A stretch of DNA of 64,000 bases, taken from an uncultured Paraprevotella sp. (lineage in GTDB: Bacteria; Bacteroidota; Bacteroidia; Bacteroidales; Bacteroidaceae). The notes beneath the pieces were generated by a model. The model saw only the letters and a list, made by a program, of their open reading frames with translations. It was not told the origin of the DNA and searched no databases. A program made the position numbers and the translations under genes. Of this stretch, positions 8,700 to 16,546 are shown piece by piece. The DNA lies in NCBI GenBank assembly GCA_944320765.1, contig CALUIS010000006.1:1-64000 (forward strand), read 5' to 3'. Numbering within the stretch: the first letter of the stretch is position 1; each line of letters opens with the position of its first letter.

Positions 8700-9167
8700 A
8701 TGAAAGATAAGGAAGAAAGAATAGCCCGTGCAGTGGCTAATTTCAGGGAAGGTTATAATTGCTCGCAGTCTGTGGTGGCAGCCTTTGCTGACATTTATGG
8801 TTTCACGCGTGAACAGGCCTTGCACATGTCTGCTTCTTTCGGCGGAGGTATCGGTCGTATGCGGTTGACGTGTGGAGCGGCGTGTGGGATGTTTATGCTG
8901 GCCGGGCTGGAGACGGCCGCGATGGAAGGGAAAGACCGTGCGACGAAGTGCAAGAATTACGCCATCGTGCAGGAATTGGCGGCCAGGTTCAAGGCCGAGA
9001 ATGGTTCCATCACGTGTGCTGACATGCTGGGACTAAAGCGTGACGCTCCGGTGAGCAATGAGGCTGAACCGAGGACGACGGAATATTATGCCAAACGCCC
9101 GTGTCCCAAAATCATCGAAGGGGCGGCCCGTATCATCGCGGACTATCTGGAGACTGTGGGGCGATAG
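8700..9167 (+). CDS. C-GCAxxG-C-C family protein (putative redox protein)
   Basis: A 155-residue protein with the family signature CGAACGMFMLAG and spaced cysteines in YNCSQSV, TKCKNY, ITCADMLG and RPCPKII. Family members are small cysteine-rich proteins, often annotated as redox-active or metal-binding; the reaction is unknown. The ATG at 8700 follows a GGAGAGAAG ribosome binding site and gives the family N-terminus (MKDKEERIARAVANF), so the longer in-frame reading is rejected. It is a single gene with its own promoter. Confidence 0.88.
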   Translation: MKDKEERIARAVANFREGYNCSQSVVAAFADIYGFTREQALHMSASFGGGIGRMRLTCGAACGMFMLAGLETAAMEGKDRATKCKNYAIVQELAARFKAENGSITCADMLGLKRDAPVSNEAEPRTTEYYAKRPCPKIIEGAARIIADYLETVGR

Positions 9168-9275
9168 TGTCACGGAAATGCCGCATGTTATGCATAAAAA
9201 AGCTTTTCTCTGTTAAATAAGCTTATATAACAGGCTCTCTTTTAAGTTTTTTTATATTGCAAACAAATAAAAGGT

Positions 9276-9283
9276 TACCTTTG
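9276..9283 (+). promoter_or_regulatory. -7 promoter element for the small winged-helix gene
   Basis: TACCTTTG matches TAnnTTTG, 64 bases before the ATG at 9348, implying a leader of about 55-60 bases. Confidence 0.65.
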
Positions 9284-9347
9284 TACGTATTTATGAAAGA
9301 ATGTCCTTTGAGAGGATGAGTTTATTAACTAAAAGTGATTGAACAAT

Positions 9348-9548
9348 ATGTTTGAAAATGCAGGTGAGGTGGCAGGCCAGGTTTGGAATGCCCTGAATGA
9401 AAACGCTCCTTTGGGGGCAAAAGATTTGAAAAAGGCAGCTAAGGTAAAAACAGAGAAAGAGTTGTATCTGGCTTTGGGTTGGCTGCTGCGCGAGGATAAG
9501 CTCGTTGTGGAAGGTACAGAAAAAGAACCCGTTTTCTCTTTGAAGTAA
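9348..9548 (+). CDS. Winged helix-turn-helix domain protein (DUF2582-like)
   Basis: A 66-residue protein starting MFENAGEVAGQVWNALNE, with GAKDLKKAAKVKTEKELYLA and LGWLLREDKL. It reads as a complete small winged helix and matches the PF10771 type common in Bacteroidota. It probably binds DNA, but no target is known. A TTG at 9339 would add three residues; the ATG is preferred. A hairpin terminator follows closely. Confidence 0.85.
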   Translation: MFENAGEVAGQVWNALNENAPLGAKDLKKAAKVKTEKELYLALGWLLREDKLVVEGTEKEPVFSLK

Positions 9549-9574
9549 GCAGGTATTTCTGAAATTGAACGATA

Positions 9575-9640
9575 GGAAAGCATGTCAGAAGCGGGAATCC
9601 TCCTCTGCGGAGGCGATGTTTCTGGCATGTTCCTTTTTTG
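9575..9640 (+). terminator. Hairpin terminator after the winged-helix gene
   Basis: GGAA-GCATGTCAGAA (from 9575) pairs with TTCTGGCATGTTCC (9619-9632) with a few wobbles and an inner CCTCC/GGAGG hairpin, followed by TTTTTT. Confidence 0.6.
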
Positions 9641-9735
9641 TATGTACAGGTGCGACCGGCATTGTTTTTTTGTCATTTTGACATCGTCGTGCTTTATTTA
9701 GGAGTTTTTCTTTTGCTTCTTTGGATATGTTTTTG

Positions 9736-9743
9736 TAGATTTG
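9736..9743 (+). promoter_or_regulatory. -7 promoter element for the first glutamate dehydrogenase gene
   Basis: TAGATTTG matches TAnnTTTG. It lies only 19 bases before an ATG at 9763 but 43 before the preferred start at 9787, supporting the later start. Confidence 0.65.
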
Positions 9744-9786
9744 CGGGTGTGATGCAAACATTATGTCAGACCTAAAACCAAAGACT

Positions 9787-11124
9787 ATGGATATCCAGAA
9801 CACGATGGCCAGGCTTGAGGCCAAGCACCCCGGGGAGAAGGAGTATTTGCAAGCGGTTTATGAAGTGTTGTATTCGATAAAGGATGTGTATAACAGCCAT
9901 CCGGAGTTTGAGCGGGCGAAGCTGATAGAACGTCTGGTGGAGCCGGAGCGTGTCATTGTGTTCCGTGTGCCTTGGGTGGACGATGAAGGCGGGGTCCAGG
10001 TTAATCTGGGGTATAGGGTACAGTTTAACAGTGCCATCGGACCCTATAAGGGCGGTCTCCGTTTCCATGCGTCCGTGAACCTTAGCATCCTGAAGTTCCT
10101 GGGGTTCGAGCAGACATTCAAGAACGCGCTGACAACTTTGCCGATGGGGGGAGGGAAAGGCGGTTCCGACTTCTCGCCACGCGGAAAGAGCGAGGCGGAA
10201 ATCATGCGTTTTTGTCAAGCGTTCATGAGCGAGCTATACCGTTATATTGGCCCGGAAATAGATATTCCGGCAGGAGACATCGGTGTGGGGGCAAGGGAAA
10301 TCGGCTATCTTTTCGGGCAATACAAGAAGCTGACGCGCGACTGGAGTGGCGTGCTGACCGGAAAGGGGCTGGAATATGGAGGTTCGCTTGTCCGTCCCGA
10401 GGCTACAGGGTATGGCGGGCTTTATTTCGTGCGTGAGATGCTGGCCGACAAGGGCATCGACATCCAGGGCAAGCGGATCGCGATGAGCGGTTTCGGCAAT
10501 GTGGCATGGGGCGCGGCCAAGAAGGCCACCCAGATGGGGGCGAAGGTGGTGACCATCTCCGGGCCGGACGGTTACATTTATGATGAGGCCGGACTGGATG
10601 AGGAGAAAATAGCTTATCTGTTGGTCCTGAGGGCCAGCGGGAATGATGTTTGCGCCCCCTATGCCGAACGCTTCCCCGGAAGCCGGTTTGTTCCGGGCCG
10701 TCGTCCGTGGGAGGTGGAATGTGACATTGCCTTGCCGTGCGCTACGCAAAACGAGCTGAGCGGGGAAGACGCGCGGCAGTTGATTGGGAATGGTGTGACT
10801 TGTGTGGGGGAAATCTCGAACATGGGATGCACCCCGGAGGCCATCGATGCCTTTATCGGCCATAAGATGCTTTTCGCGCCGGGAAAAGCCGTCAATGCCG
10901 GCGGGGTGGCCACGTCCGGCCTGGAAATGAGCCAGAACGCGATGCATCTCAGCTGGTCGGCGGAAGAGGTCGACGCGAAGCTCCATGCCATCATGCACAA
11001 CATTCATGAACAGTGTGTGAAATATGGCACGGAAGCGGACGGTTATGTCAACTACGTGAAAGGGGCCAACGTGGCCGGCTTCATGAAAGTGGCCAAGGCC
11101 ATGATGGCGCAGGGTATTGTGTGA
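9787..11124 (+). CDS. gdhA: NAD(P)-dependent glutamate dehydrogenase (first copy)
   Basis: Interconverts 2-oxoglutarate plus ammonium with glutamate in the cytoplasm. From ATG 9787 it is 445 residues, which aligns end to end with the second copy at 14936-16270 (444 residues); an ATG at 9763 would add eight residues. Signatures include GPYKGGLRFH, the glutamate-site lysine region LPMGGGKGGSDF, PAGDIGVGAREIGYL and the dinucleotide-binding GFGNVAWGAAKK. The C-terminal ends of the two copies (VKGANVAGFMKVAKAMMA) are identical by eye. Cofactor preference cannot be assigned by eye. It is monocistronic, with its own promoter and terminator. Confidence 0.95.
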   Translation: MDIQNTMARLEAKHPGEKEYLQAVYEVLYSIKDVYNSHPEFERAKLIERLVEPERVIVFRVPWVDDEGGVQVNLGYRVQFNSAIGPYKGGLRFHASVNLSILKFLGFEQTFKNALTTLPMGGGKGGSDFSPRGKSEAEIMRFCQAFMSELYRYIGPEIDIPAGDIGVGAREIGYLFGQYKKLTRDWSGVLTGKGLEYGGSLVRPEATGYGGLYFVREMLADKGIDIQGKRIAMSGFGNVAWGAAKKATQMGAKVVTISGPDGYIYDEAGLDEEKIAYLLVLRASGNDVCAPYAERFPGSRFVPGRRPWEVECDIALPCATQNELSGEDARQLIGNGVTCVGEISNMGCTPEAIDAFIGHKMLFAPGKAVNAGGVATSGLEMSQNAMHLSWSAEEVDAKLHAIMHNIHEQCVKYGTEADGYVNYVKGANVAGFMKVAKAMMAQGIV

Positions 11125-11151
11125 GGCTTTGTGCGGGAAAGGCCGGGAGGG

Positions 11152-11194
11152 ATGCCGCCGGATACGGAAACAGTATGCCGGCGGCATTTTTTTA
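11152..11194 (+). terminator. Rho-independent terminator of the first gdh gene
   Basis: A perfect 10-bp stem, ATGCCGCCGG (11152-11161) with 11178-11187, is followed by a run of T. Confidence 0.9.
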
Positions 11195-11265
11195 TCCGTT
11201 TTTTTGCAGGTATAAGGATTTTTGCGTTTATTTGTTTATACAATAGAACATAAGTATCCAGGAAT

Positions 11266-14223
11266 ATGACAGACGATAATAACAAAGAATGCCCCTTGTT
11301 GCGGGACACCGACTTCGTGGACCTGATGAAGCGGCGGATTTTCAACGTGCTGCTGATTGCCAATCCGTATGATGCGTTCATGTTGGAGGACGACGGGCGG
11401 GTGGAAGAGAAGATTTTCGACGAGTATGTGAAGCTGGGGCTGCGCTATCCGCCGCGTTTCTTCCAGGTGGCTTCCCAGGAAGAGGCGGAAGAGGAGCTGG
11501 GCAAGACCACCTTCGACCTGATTATCTGTATGCCGGGCACGGACAACAATGATGTGTTCGACATCGCGCGGGGCATCAAGATGGAGAATCCGATGATACC
11601 GATTGTCATCCTGACACCTTTCAGCCACGGCATACGCAAGAGCATGGAACACATGGACTTCTCCATTTTCGACTATGTGTTCTGCTGGTTGGGCAACACG
11701 GACTTGTTGCTTTCCATCATCAAGCTGATTGAGGACAAGATGAACCTGGAGCACGACGTGGCGGCGGGCGTGCAGATGATCCTGCTGGTGGAGGATTCCA
11801 TCCGTTTCTATTCCTCCATCCTGCCCAACCTCTACCGTTTCGTGCTGCAGCAGAGCCTGGAGTTCTCGACGGAAGCCTTGAACGCGCAGCTGGAGACCTT
11901 GAGGATGCGCGGGCGTCCGAAAATCGTATTGGCCCGGACGTATGAAGAGGCATGGGGGCTGTACAGCCGTTACAAGGAGAACACGTTGGGGGTCATCAGC
12001 GACTGCCGTTTCCCCCGTGGCGGGAAAACCGACGAGATGGCCGGTTACGAACTGTTGTCGGCCATCCGTGCCGAAGACGAGTTCGTGCCGCTGATCATGG
12101 AGTCCACCGAGGCGGACAAGAGCGGGTGGGCCAAGAAATGCGGGGCGCATTTCATCGACAAGAACTCCAAGAAGATAGGAGTGGACCTGCGCCGGTTGGT
12201 GCGCCGCCATTTCGGTTTCGGTGACTTCGTGTTCCGGGACCCGGACACGTTGGAGGAGGTGGCGCGCATCAAGAACCTGAAAGACCTTCAGAACAATATC
12301 TTTACCTTGCCGAAGGAGTCCCTGCTTTACCATATCACGCGGAACAACGTGTCGCGCTGGCTCTGTTCGCGGGCCTTGTTCCCCATCTCGGAATTCCTGA
12401 AGCACATCACCTGGCGTTCGCTGCAGGACGTGGACGCGCACCGCCAAATCATCTACGACGCCATCGTGAGCTACCGGCGGATGAAGAACCAAGGCGTGGT
12501 GGCTGTGTTCCAGCGCGACCGTTTCGACCGTTTCAGCAACTTCGCCCGCATCGGGGAAGGCTCCTTGGGCGGGAAGGGGCGCGGCCTGGCCTTCCTGGAC
12601 CACATCATCAAGAAGTTTCCCGACCTGAACGCCTTTGACAACGCGGATGTCATGATTCCCAAGACGGTGGTGCTTTGCACGGACATCTTCGACGAGTTCA
12701 TGGACAACAACGAGCTTTACCAGGTCGCCTTGTCGGACATCCCCGACGAAGAGATCCTGGCGCATTTCCTGAAAGCCCGCCTGCCGGAACGGCTGATAGA
12801 CGACCTGACGGCTTACCTGGACGTGGTGCGCGAGCCTATTGCCATCCGTTCCTCTTCCTTGCTGGAGGATGCGCACTACCAGCCTTTCGCCGGCATTTAT
12901 TCCACCTACATGATTCCTTTCGTGGAGAACCGGGACGAGCGGCTGAAGATGTTGTGCAAGGCCATCAAGGGGGTGTACGCTTCCGTGTATTACCGCGACA
13001 GCAAGGCTTACATGACGGCCACCAGCAATGTCATCGACCAGGAGAAGATGGCCGTCATCCTGCAGGAGGTGGCAGGAAGGCGTTACGGCGACCGTTTCTA
13101 CCCGAATATCTCCGGCGTGGCCCGCTCGATGAACTATTACCCCATCGGCGACGAGAAGGCCGAAGAGGGGACGGTCAACCTGGCCTTGGGGCTGGGCAAG
13201 TATATCGTGGACGGCGGGATGAACCTTCGCGTCTGTCCGGCCCATCCCGACAAGGTGCTCCAGACGAGCGAGATGGAGATTGCCTTGCGCGAGACCCAGA
13301 CCCGTTTCTATGCTTTGGAGATGAAAACGGTGGAAGAGGAGTTCCGGGTGGACGACGGATTCAACCTGCTGAAGCTCCCGGTAAAGGAGGCGGAGAAGGA
13401 CGGCTCGCTGCAATACATCGCGTCCACTTACGACCCGTACGACATGGTCATCCGCGACGGCATCTACGACGGGGGGCGCAAGCTGGTCACCTTCTGCGGC
13501 GTGTTGCAGCAAGGGGTGTTCCCCCTGCCGGAGATCCTGCGGCTGATCCTGAAGCACGGGCGGGAGAGCATGCGGCGCGAGGTGGAGGTGGAGTTTGCCG
13601 TGCGGCTGAATGACGACCGGACGGGCGTGTTCTATCTGCTGCAAATCCGCCCCATGGTGGACAACAAGATGATGCTGGACGAGGACCTGCGTGAGATTCC
13701 TGATGAGGCGGCCCTGATACGTTCGCACAACGCGATAGGGCAGGGCGTGACGAACGACGTGTACGACGTGGTGTATGTGAAGACGGAGGATTATTCGGCC
13801 TACAACAACCCGGCCATTGCCGACGAGATAGACCGCATCAACCGCCGTTTCCTCGAAGAGGGGCGGAATTACGTGCTGGTCGGTCCGGGGCGTTGGGGGA
13901 GCAGCGACCCGTGGCTGGGCGTGCCGGTGAAGTGGCCCAACATCTCCGCCGCCCGCGTCATCGTGGAGTCCGGGCTGACGAACTACCGGGTAGACCCCAG
14001 CCAGGGCACGCACTTCTTCCAGAACCTGACCAGCTTCGGGGTGGGATATTTCACGGTGAACGACTACATGGGCGACGGCGTGTACAACCAGGCGTTCCTG
14101 AACCGGCAGCCCGCGGTGGAGGAGTCGGCCCATGTGCGCCACGTGCGCTTCTCTTCGCCGGTCGTCATCAAGGTGGACGGCATGAAGAAGGAAGGCGTGG
14201 TGATGATGCCGGGTGAGGAATGA
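11266..14223 (+). CDS. Double receiver domain fused to a PEP-synthase/PPDK-type ATP-grasp domain
   Basis: A 985-residue cytoplasmic protein with three parts. Residues about 23-150 resemble a degenerate receiver domain: where the phospho-acceptor Asp should be, the strand reads DLIICMPG. Residues about 165-320 form a second receiver that keeps the expected set: E176/D177, D246 (VISDCRFPRG), S280 and K299. The rest is a PPDK/PEP-synthase N-terminal nucleotide-binding domain with SLGGKGRGLAFL near 433, AIRSSSLLED near 526 and VLVGPGRWGSSDPW near the end. The phosphohistidine swivel domain and PEP/pyruvate barrel of real PEP synthases are absent, so pyruvate phosphorylation by this chain alone is unlikely. 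Function unknown. It is flanked by two gdh genes. Confidence 0.85.
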   Translation: MTDDNNKECPLLRDTDFVDLMKRRIFNVLLIANPYDAFMLEDDGRVEEKIFDEYVKLGLRYPPRFFQVASQEEAEEELGKTTFDLIICMPGTDNNDVFDIARGIKMENPMIPIVILTPFSHGIRKSMEHMDFSIFDYVFCWLGNTDLLLSIIKLIEDKMNLEHDVAAGVQMILLVEDSIRFYSSILPNLYRFVLQQSLEFSTEALNAQLETLRMRGRPKIVLARTYEEAWGLYSRYKENTLGVISDCRFPRGGKTDEMAGYELLSAIRAEDEFVPLIMESTEADKSGWAKKCGAHFIDKNSKKIGVDLRRLVRRHFGFGDFVFRDPDTLEEVARIKNLKDLQNNIFTLPKESLLYHITRNNVSRWLCSRALFPISEFLKHITWRSLQDVDAHRQIIYDAIVSYRRMKNQGVVAVFQRDRFDRFSNFARIGEGSLGGKGRGLAFLDHIIKKFPDLNAFDNADVMIPKTVVLCTDIFDEFMDNNELYQVALSDIPDEEILAHFLKARLPERLIDDLTAYLDVVREPIAIRSSSLLEDAHYQPFAGIYSTYMIPFVENRDERLKMLCKAIKGVYASVYYRDSKAYMTATSNVIDQEKMAVILQEVAGRRYGDRFYPNISGVARSMNYYPIGDEKAEEGTVNLALGLGKYIVDGGMNLRVCPAHPDKVLQTSEMEIALRETQTRFYALEMKTVEEEFRVDDGFNLLKLPVKEAEKDGSLQYIASTYDPYDMVIRDGIYDGGRKLVTFCGVLQQGVFPLPEILRLILKHGRESMRREVEVEFAVRLNDDRTGVFYLLQIRPMVDNKMMLDEDLREIPDEAALIRSHNAIGQGVTNDVYDVVYVKTEDYSAYNNPAIADEIDRINRRFLEEGRNYVLVGPGRWGSSDPWLGVPVKWPNISAARVIVESGLTNYRVDPSQGTHFFQNLTSFGVGYFTVNDYMGDGVYNQAFLNRQPAVEESAHVRHVRFSSPVVIKVDGMKKEGVVMMPGEE

Positions 14224-14250
14224 GGCGGCGGGCATCCCGAATGTCATTTT

Positions 14251-14792
14251 GTCAAAATGTCAAAGCCGCCCCCGCGAGAATCGGACGGACGGGGGCAAAG
14301 GCGGGGGCGGACGGAAACACGCGAGCCTCGCGGCCCCGCGGGAACGCAGGGTGAAAGCCGGAGGCCGGGTTTCCGCGACACTTTGCCGTCCGCCACGGGG
14401 TGCCGTGCGGACGGCCGATCCTCCCGCGTCAGCCCGTGGGGGAAAAGGCTTGCAGAATGACAAATGGATTTTGCACGCGGAAAGGTTCCAACCAGAAGGG
14501 AAAAGCCGTCCGAAGCCCCGTTTTTCCCCGCTTTCCACACTCCCGAAGATTTCTTTGCGGCAAGAAATTTTCGTCTTTGCGGCAAGAAAGAAATTTCTTT
14601 GCGCAAAGAAATCCCGTTTTTGCCGCACGGAAACGCCCGCCAAGGCGGAGAAATGTTCCATACGGACAGTTCTCCCGCCTGCTTTTTAACAATTCGGCTT
14701 CTATTTCCGTCCTCCCGTCCCGCCGAATGGACGCGGCCTCTGGCGGAAAACCTTCCTTTTTGACAGGAAATCCACGGAATTGGCGACATTCC
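14251..14792. repeat. Dispersed non-coding repeat, copy A (about 540 bp)
   Basis: This fills most of the 712-bp gap between the PPDK-like gene and the second gdh gene. It shares collinear blocks with copy B at 49901-50440: a start GTCAAAATGTCA..GCGAGAATCG, repeated TTTCTTTGCGGCAAGAAA palindromes (14550-14615), a GGCGG/CCGCC hairpin followed by GCTTTTTAACA (14643-14692), and a closing TTTTTGACAGGAAAT...CGACATT. Both strands carry open frames here, but none resembles a protein and none is conserved between copies. Whether it is a mobile element, RNA or structured spacer is unknown. Confidence 0.75.
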
Positions 14793-14870
14793 GGCACTGG
14801 CACGGCTGGAGGTTCCGCCCCGCCCGGCTTCTGCCTCCCCGGAGCATGGCCCGGGGATTGCGGCTTATAA

Positions 14871-14902
14871 AAAAAAGAGGAGCGCCTTGCGGACACTCCT
14901 CC
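14871..14902 (-). terminator. Terminator of the second gdh gene
   Basis: On the minus strand GAGGAG (14901-14896) pairs with CTCCTC (14882-14877), with an inner CCGCAAGG turn, followed by a long T run. Confidence 0.8.
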
Positions 14903-14935
14903 TTTTCGTTATGGCATGAATTCGACACTTCTTCT

Positions 14936-16270
14936 TTACACGATGCCCTGGGCCATCATGGCCTTGGCCACTTTCATGAAGCCGGCCACGTTGGCCCCCT
15001 TCACGTAGTTGACGTAGCCGTCGGCTTCCGTACCGTACTTCACGCAGTTCTGATGGATGTTCTCCATGATGGCGTGCAGGCGGTTGTCCACTTCCTCGGC
15101 CGTCCAGGACAGGCGTTCGGAGTTCTGGCTCATCTCGAGGCCGGATACCGACACGCCGCCGGCATTGGCGGCCTTGCCCGGAGCGTAGAGAATCTTGGCT
15201 TCCTGGAACACGCGGATGGCTTCCGGGGTGGAAGGCATGTTGGCGCCTTCGCTCACGGCCATCACGCCGTTGGCCACGAGCTTGCGGGCGTCGTCGCCGT
15301 TAATCTCGTTCTGAGTGGCGGACGGCAGCGCGATGTCGGCCTTTTCGCCCCAAGGACGTGCGCCTTCCACATACTTGCAACCGTATTTCTCGGCGTATTC
15401 GCGGATACGTCCGCGATACAGGTTCTTGAGTTCCATGATGTAGTCCAGCTTTTCGCGGTCGATGCCGTCCGGGTCGTAGATGTAACCGTTGGAGTCGGAC
15501 ATGGTGAGCACCTTGCCACCCAGCTGGAGCACTTTCTCGGCGGTGTACTGGGCCACGTTGCCGGAACCGGAGATGAGGACCGTCTTGCCCTTCAGGTCCA
15601 TGCCCTTGGTCTTCAGCATTTCCATGAGGAAGTACACGTTTCCGTAACCCGTGGCTTCGGGACGGATGAGCGAACCGCCGAATTCAAGGCCCTTGCCGGT
15701 CAGCACGCCGCTGAACTCGCGGGTCAGTTTCTTGTACATGCCGAACATGTAGCCCACTTCGCGTCCGCCTACGCCGATGTCACCTGCCGGCACGTCGATG
15801 TCCGGGCCGATGTGGCGTCCCAGCTCCAGCATGAAAGCCTGGCAGAAGCGCATCACTTCGGCGTTGCTCTTGCCGCGCGGGGAGAAGTCGGAACCGCCCT
15901 TGGCGCCACCCATCGGGAGCGTCGTCAGGGAGTTCTTGAAGGTCTGCTCGAATGCCAGGAACTTCAGGATGCTGAGGTTCACGGAGCTGTGGAAGCGGAT
16001 ACCGCCTTTGTAGGGGCCGATGGCGTTGTTATGCTGTACGCGGTAGCCCATGTTGGTCTGGATCTGGCCTTTGTCGTCCATCCAGGTCACGCGGAACTGG
16101 TAGACGCGGTCGGGGATGCAGAGGCGTTCGATGAGGTTGGCCTTCTCGAACTCCGGGTGCTTGTTGTATTCTTCTTCAATCGTGCCGAGCACTTCTTCTA
16201 CTGCCTGATGGTACTCAGGTTCGTTGGGGAAACGACGTTTCAAGTCTTCCAGAACTTTTTTTGCGTCCAT
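14936..16270 (-). CDS. gdhA: NAD(P)-dependent glutamate dehydrogenase (second copy)
   Basis: A 444-residue paralogue of the gene at 9787-11124, starting MDAKKVLEDLKRRFPNEPEY. It keeps GPYKGGIRFHSSVNLS, LPMGGAKGGSDFSPRGKS, PAGDIGVGGREVGYMFG and GSGNVAQYTAEKVL for dinucleotide binding. Differences from the first copy are spread along the whole chain, which suggests an old paralogue rather than a recent duplication. Bacteroides species are known to carry two such enzymes with different cofactor preference and regulation; which this is cannot be told by eye. It has its own -7 element (16365-16372) and terminator. Confidence 0.95.
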   Translation of the reverse strand: MDAKKVLEDLKRRFPNEPEYHQAVEEVLGTIEEEYNKHPEFEKANLIERLCIPDRVYQFRVTWMDDKGQIQTNMGYRVQHNNAIGPYKGGIRFHSSVNLSILKFLAFEQTFKNSLTTLPMGGAKGGSDFSPRGKSNAEVMRFCQAFMLELGRHIGPDIDVPAGDIGVGGREVGYMFGMYKKLTREFSGVLTGKGLEFGGSLIRPEATGYGNVYFLMEMLKTKGMDLKGKTVLISGSGNVAQYTAEKVLQLGGKVLTMSDSNGYIYDPDGIDREKLDYIMELKNLYRGRIREYAEKYGCKYVEGARPWGEKADIALPSATQNEINGDDARKLVANGVMAVSEGANMPSTPEAIRVFQEAKILYAPGKAANAGGVSVSGLEMSQNSERLSWTAEEVDNRLHAIMENIHQNCVKYGTEADGYVNYVKGANVAGFMKVAKAMMAQGIV

Positions 16271-16364
16271 TTGCTAAGTTTTTTAGATTAATATTATTCG
16301 TTAACGTCTTCTTCTCTGCCTTGCGCCTCCCGCACGGGAGGCCCTCGTTCTCGTTTTCAGTCGC

Positions 16365-16372
16365 CAAAGTTA
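16365..16372 (-). promoter_or_regulatory. -7 promoter element for the second gdh gene
   Basis: CAAAGTTA on the plus strand reads TAACTTTG on the minus strand. It is 95 bases before the start, implying a leader of about 90 bases. Confidence 0.6.
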
Positions 16373-16493
16373 CGCATTTAATAGCAAACTGCCAACAAAA
16401 CGAGAAAAAAAATTCTTTTTTGCTATGTTTTTCGTTGAAACGCAAACAAAACATCGCTTTTGCTGGTCTTTTATAAAAATAAGCATTTTTGGT

Positions 16494-16524
16494 TTTGATT
16501 ATTTTCAGGTTTGCACTATCTTTG
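16494..16524 (+). promoter_or_regulatory. Complete Bacteroidota-type promoter of lepA
   Basis: TTTG at 16494-16497 (-33) and TATCTTTG at 16517-16524 (-7) are separated by 19 bases, matching the consensus spacing. The start codon follows at 16547. Confidence 0.8.
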
Positions 16525-16546
16525 CAAAGCACTTTTTTATTGGAAG

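Noticed and set aside
11236..14247. Thousand-codon open frame antisense to the receiver-PPDK gene
   Set aside because: Composition (His/Val/Leu/Arg-rich) is that of a codon-bias shadow, while the plus-strand product has clear domains.
14257..14896. Several open frames of 100-180 codons on both strands in the repeat-A gap
   Set aside because: They are rich in Arg/Pro/Gly, overlap each other in up to five frames, and none is conserved in copy B.
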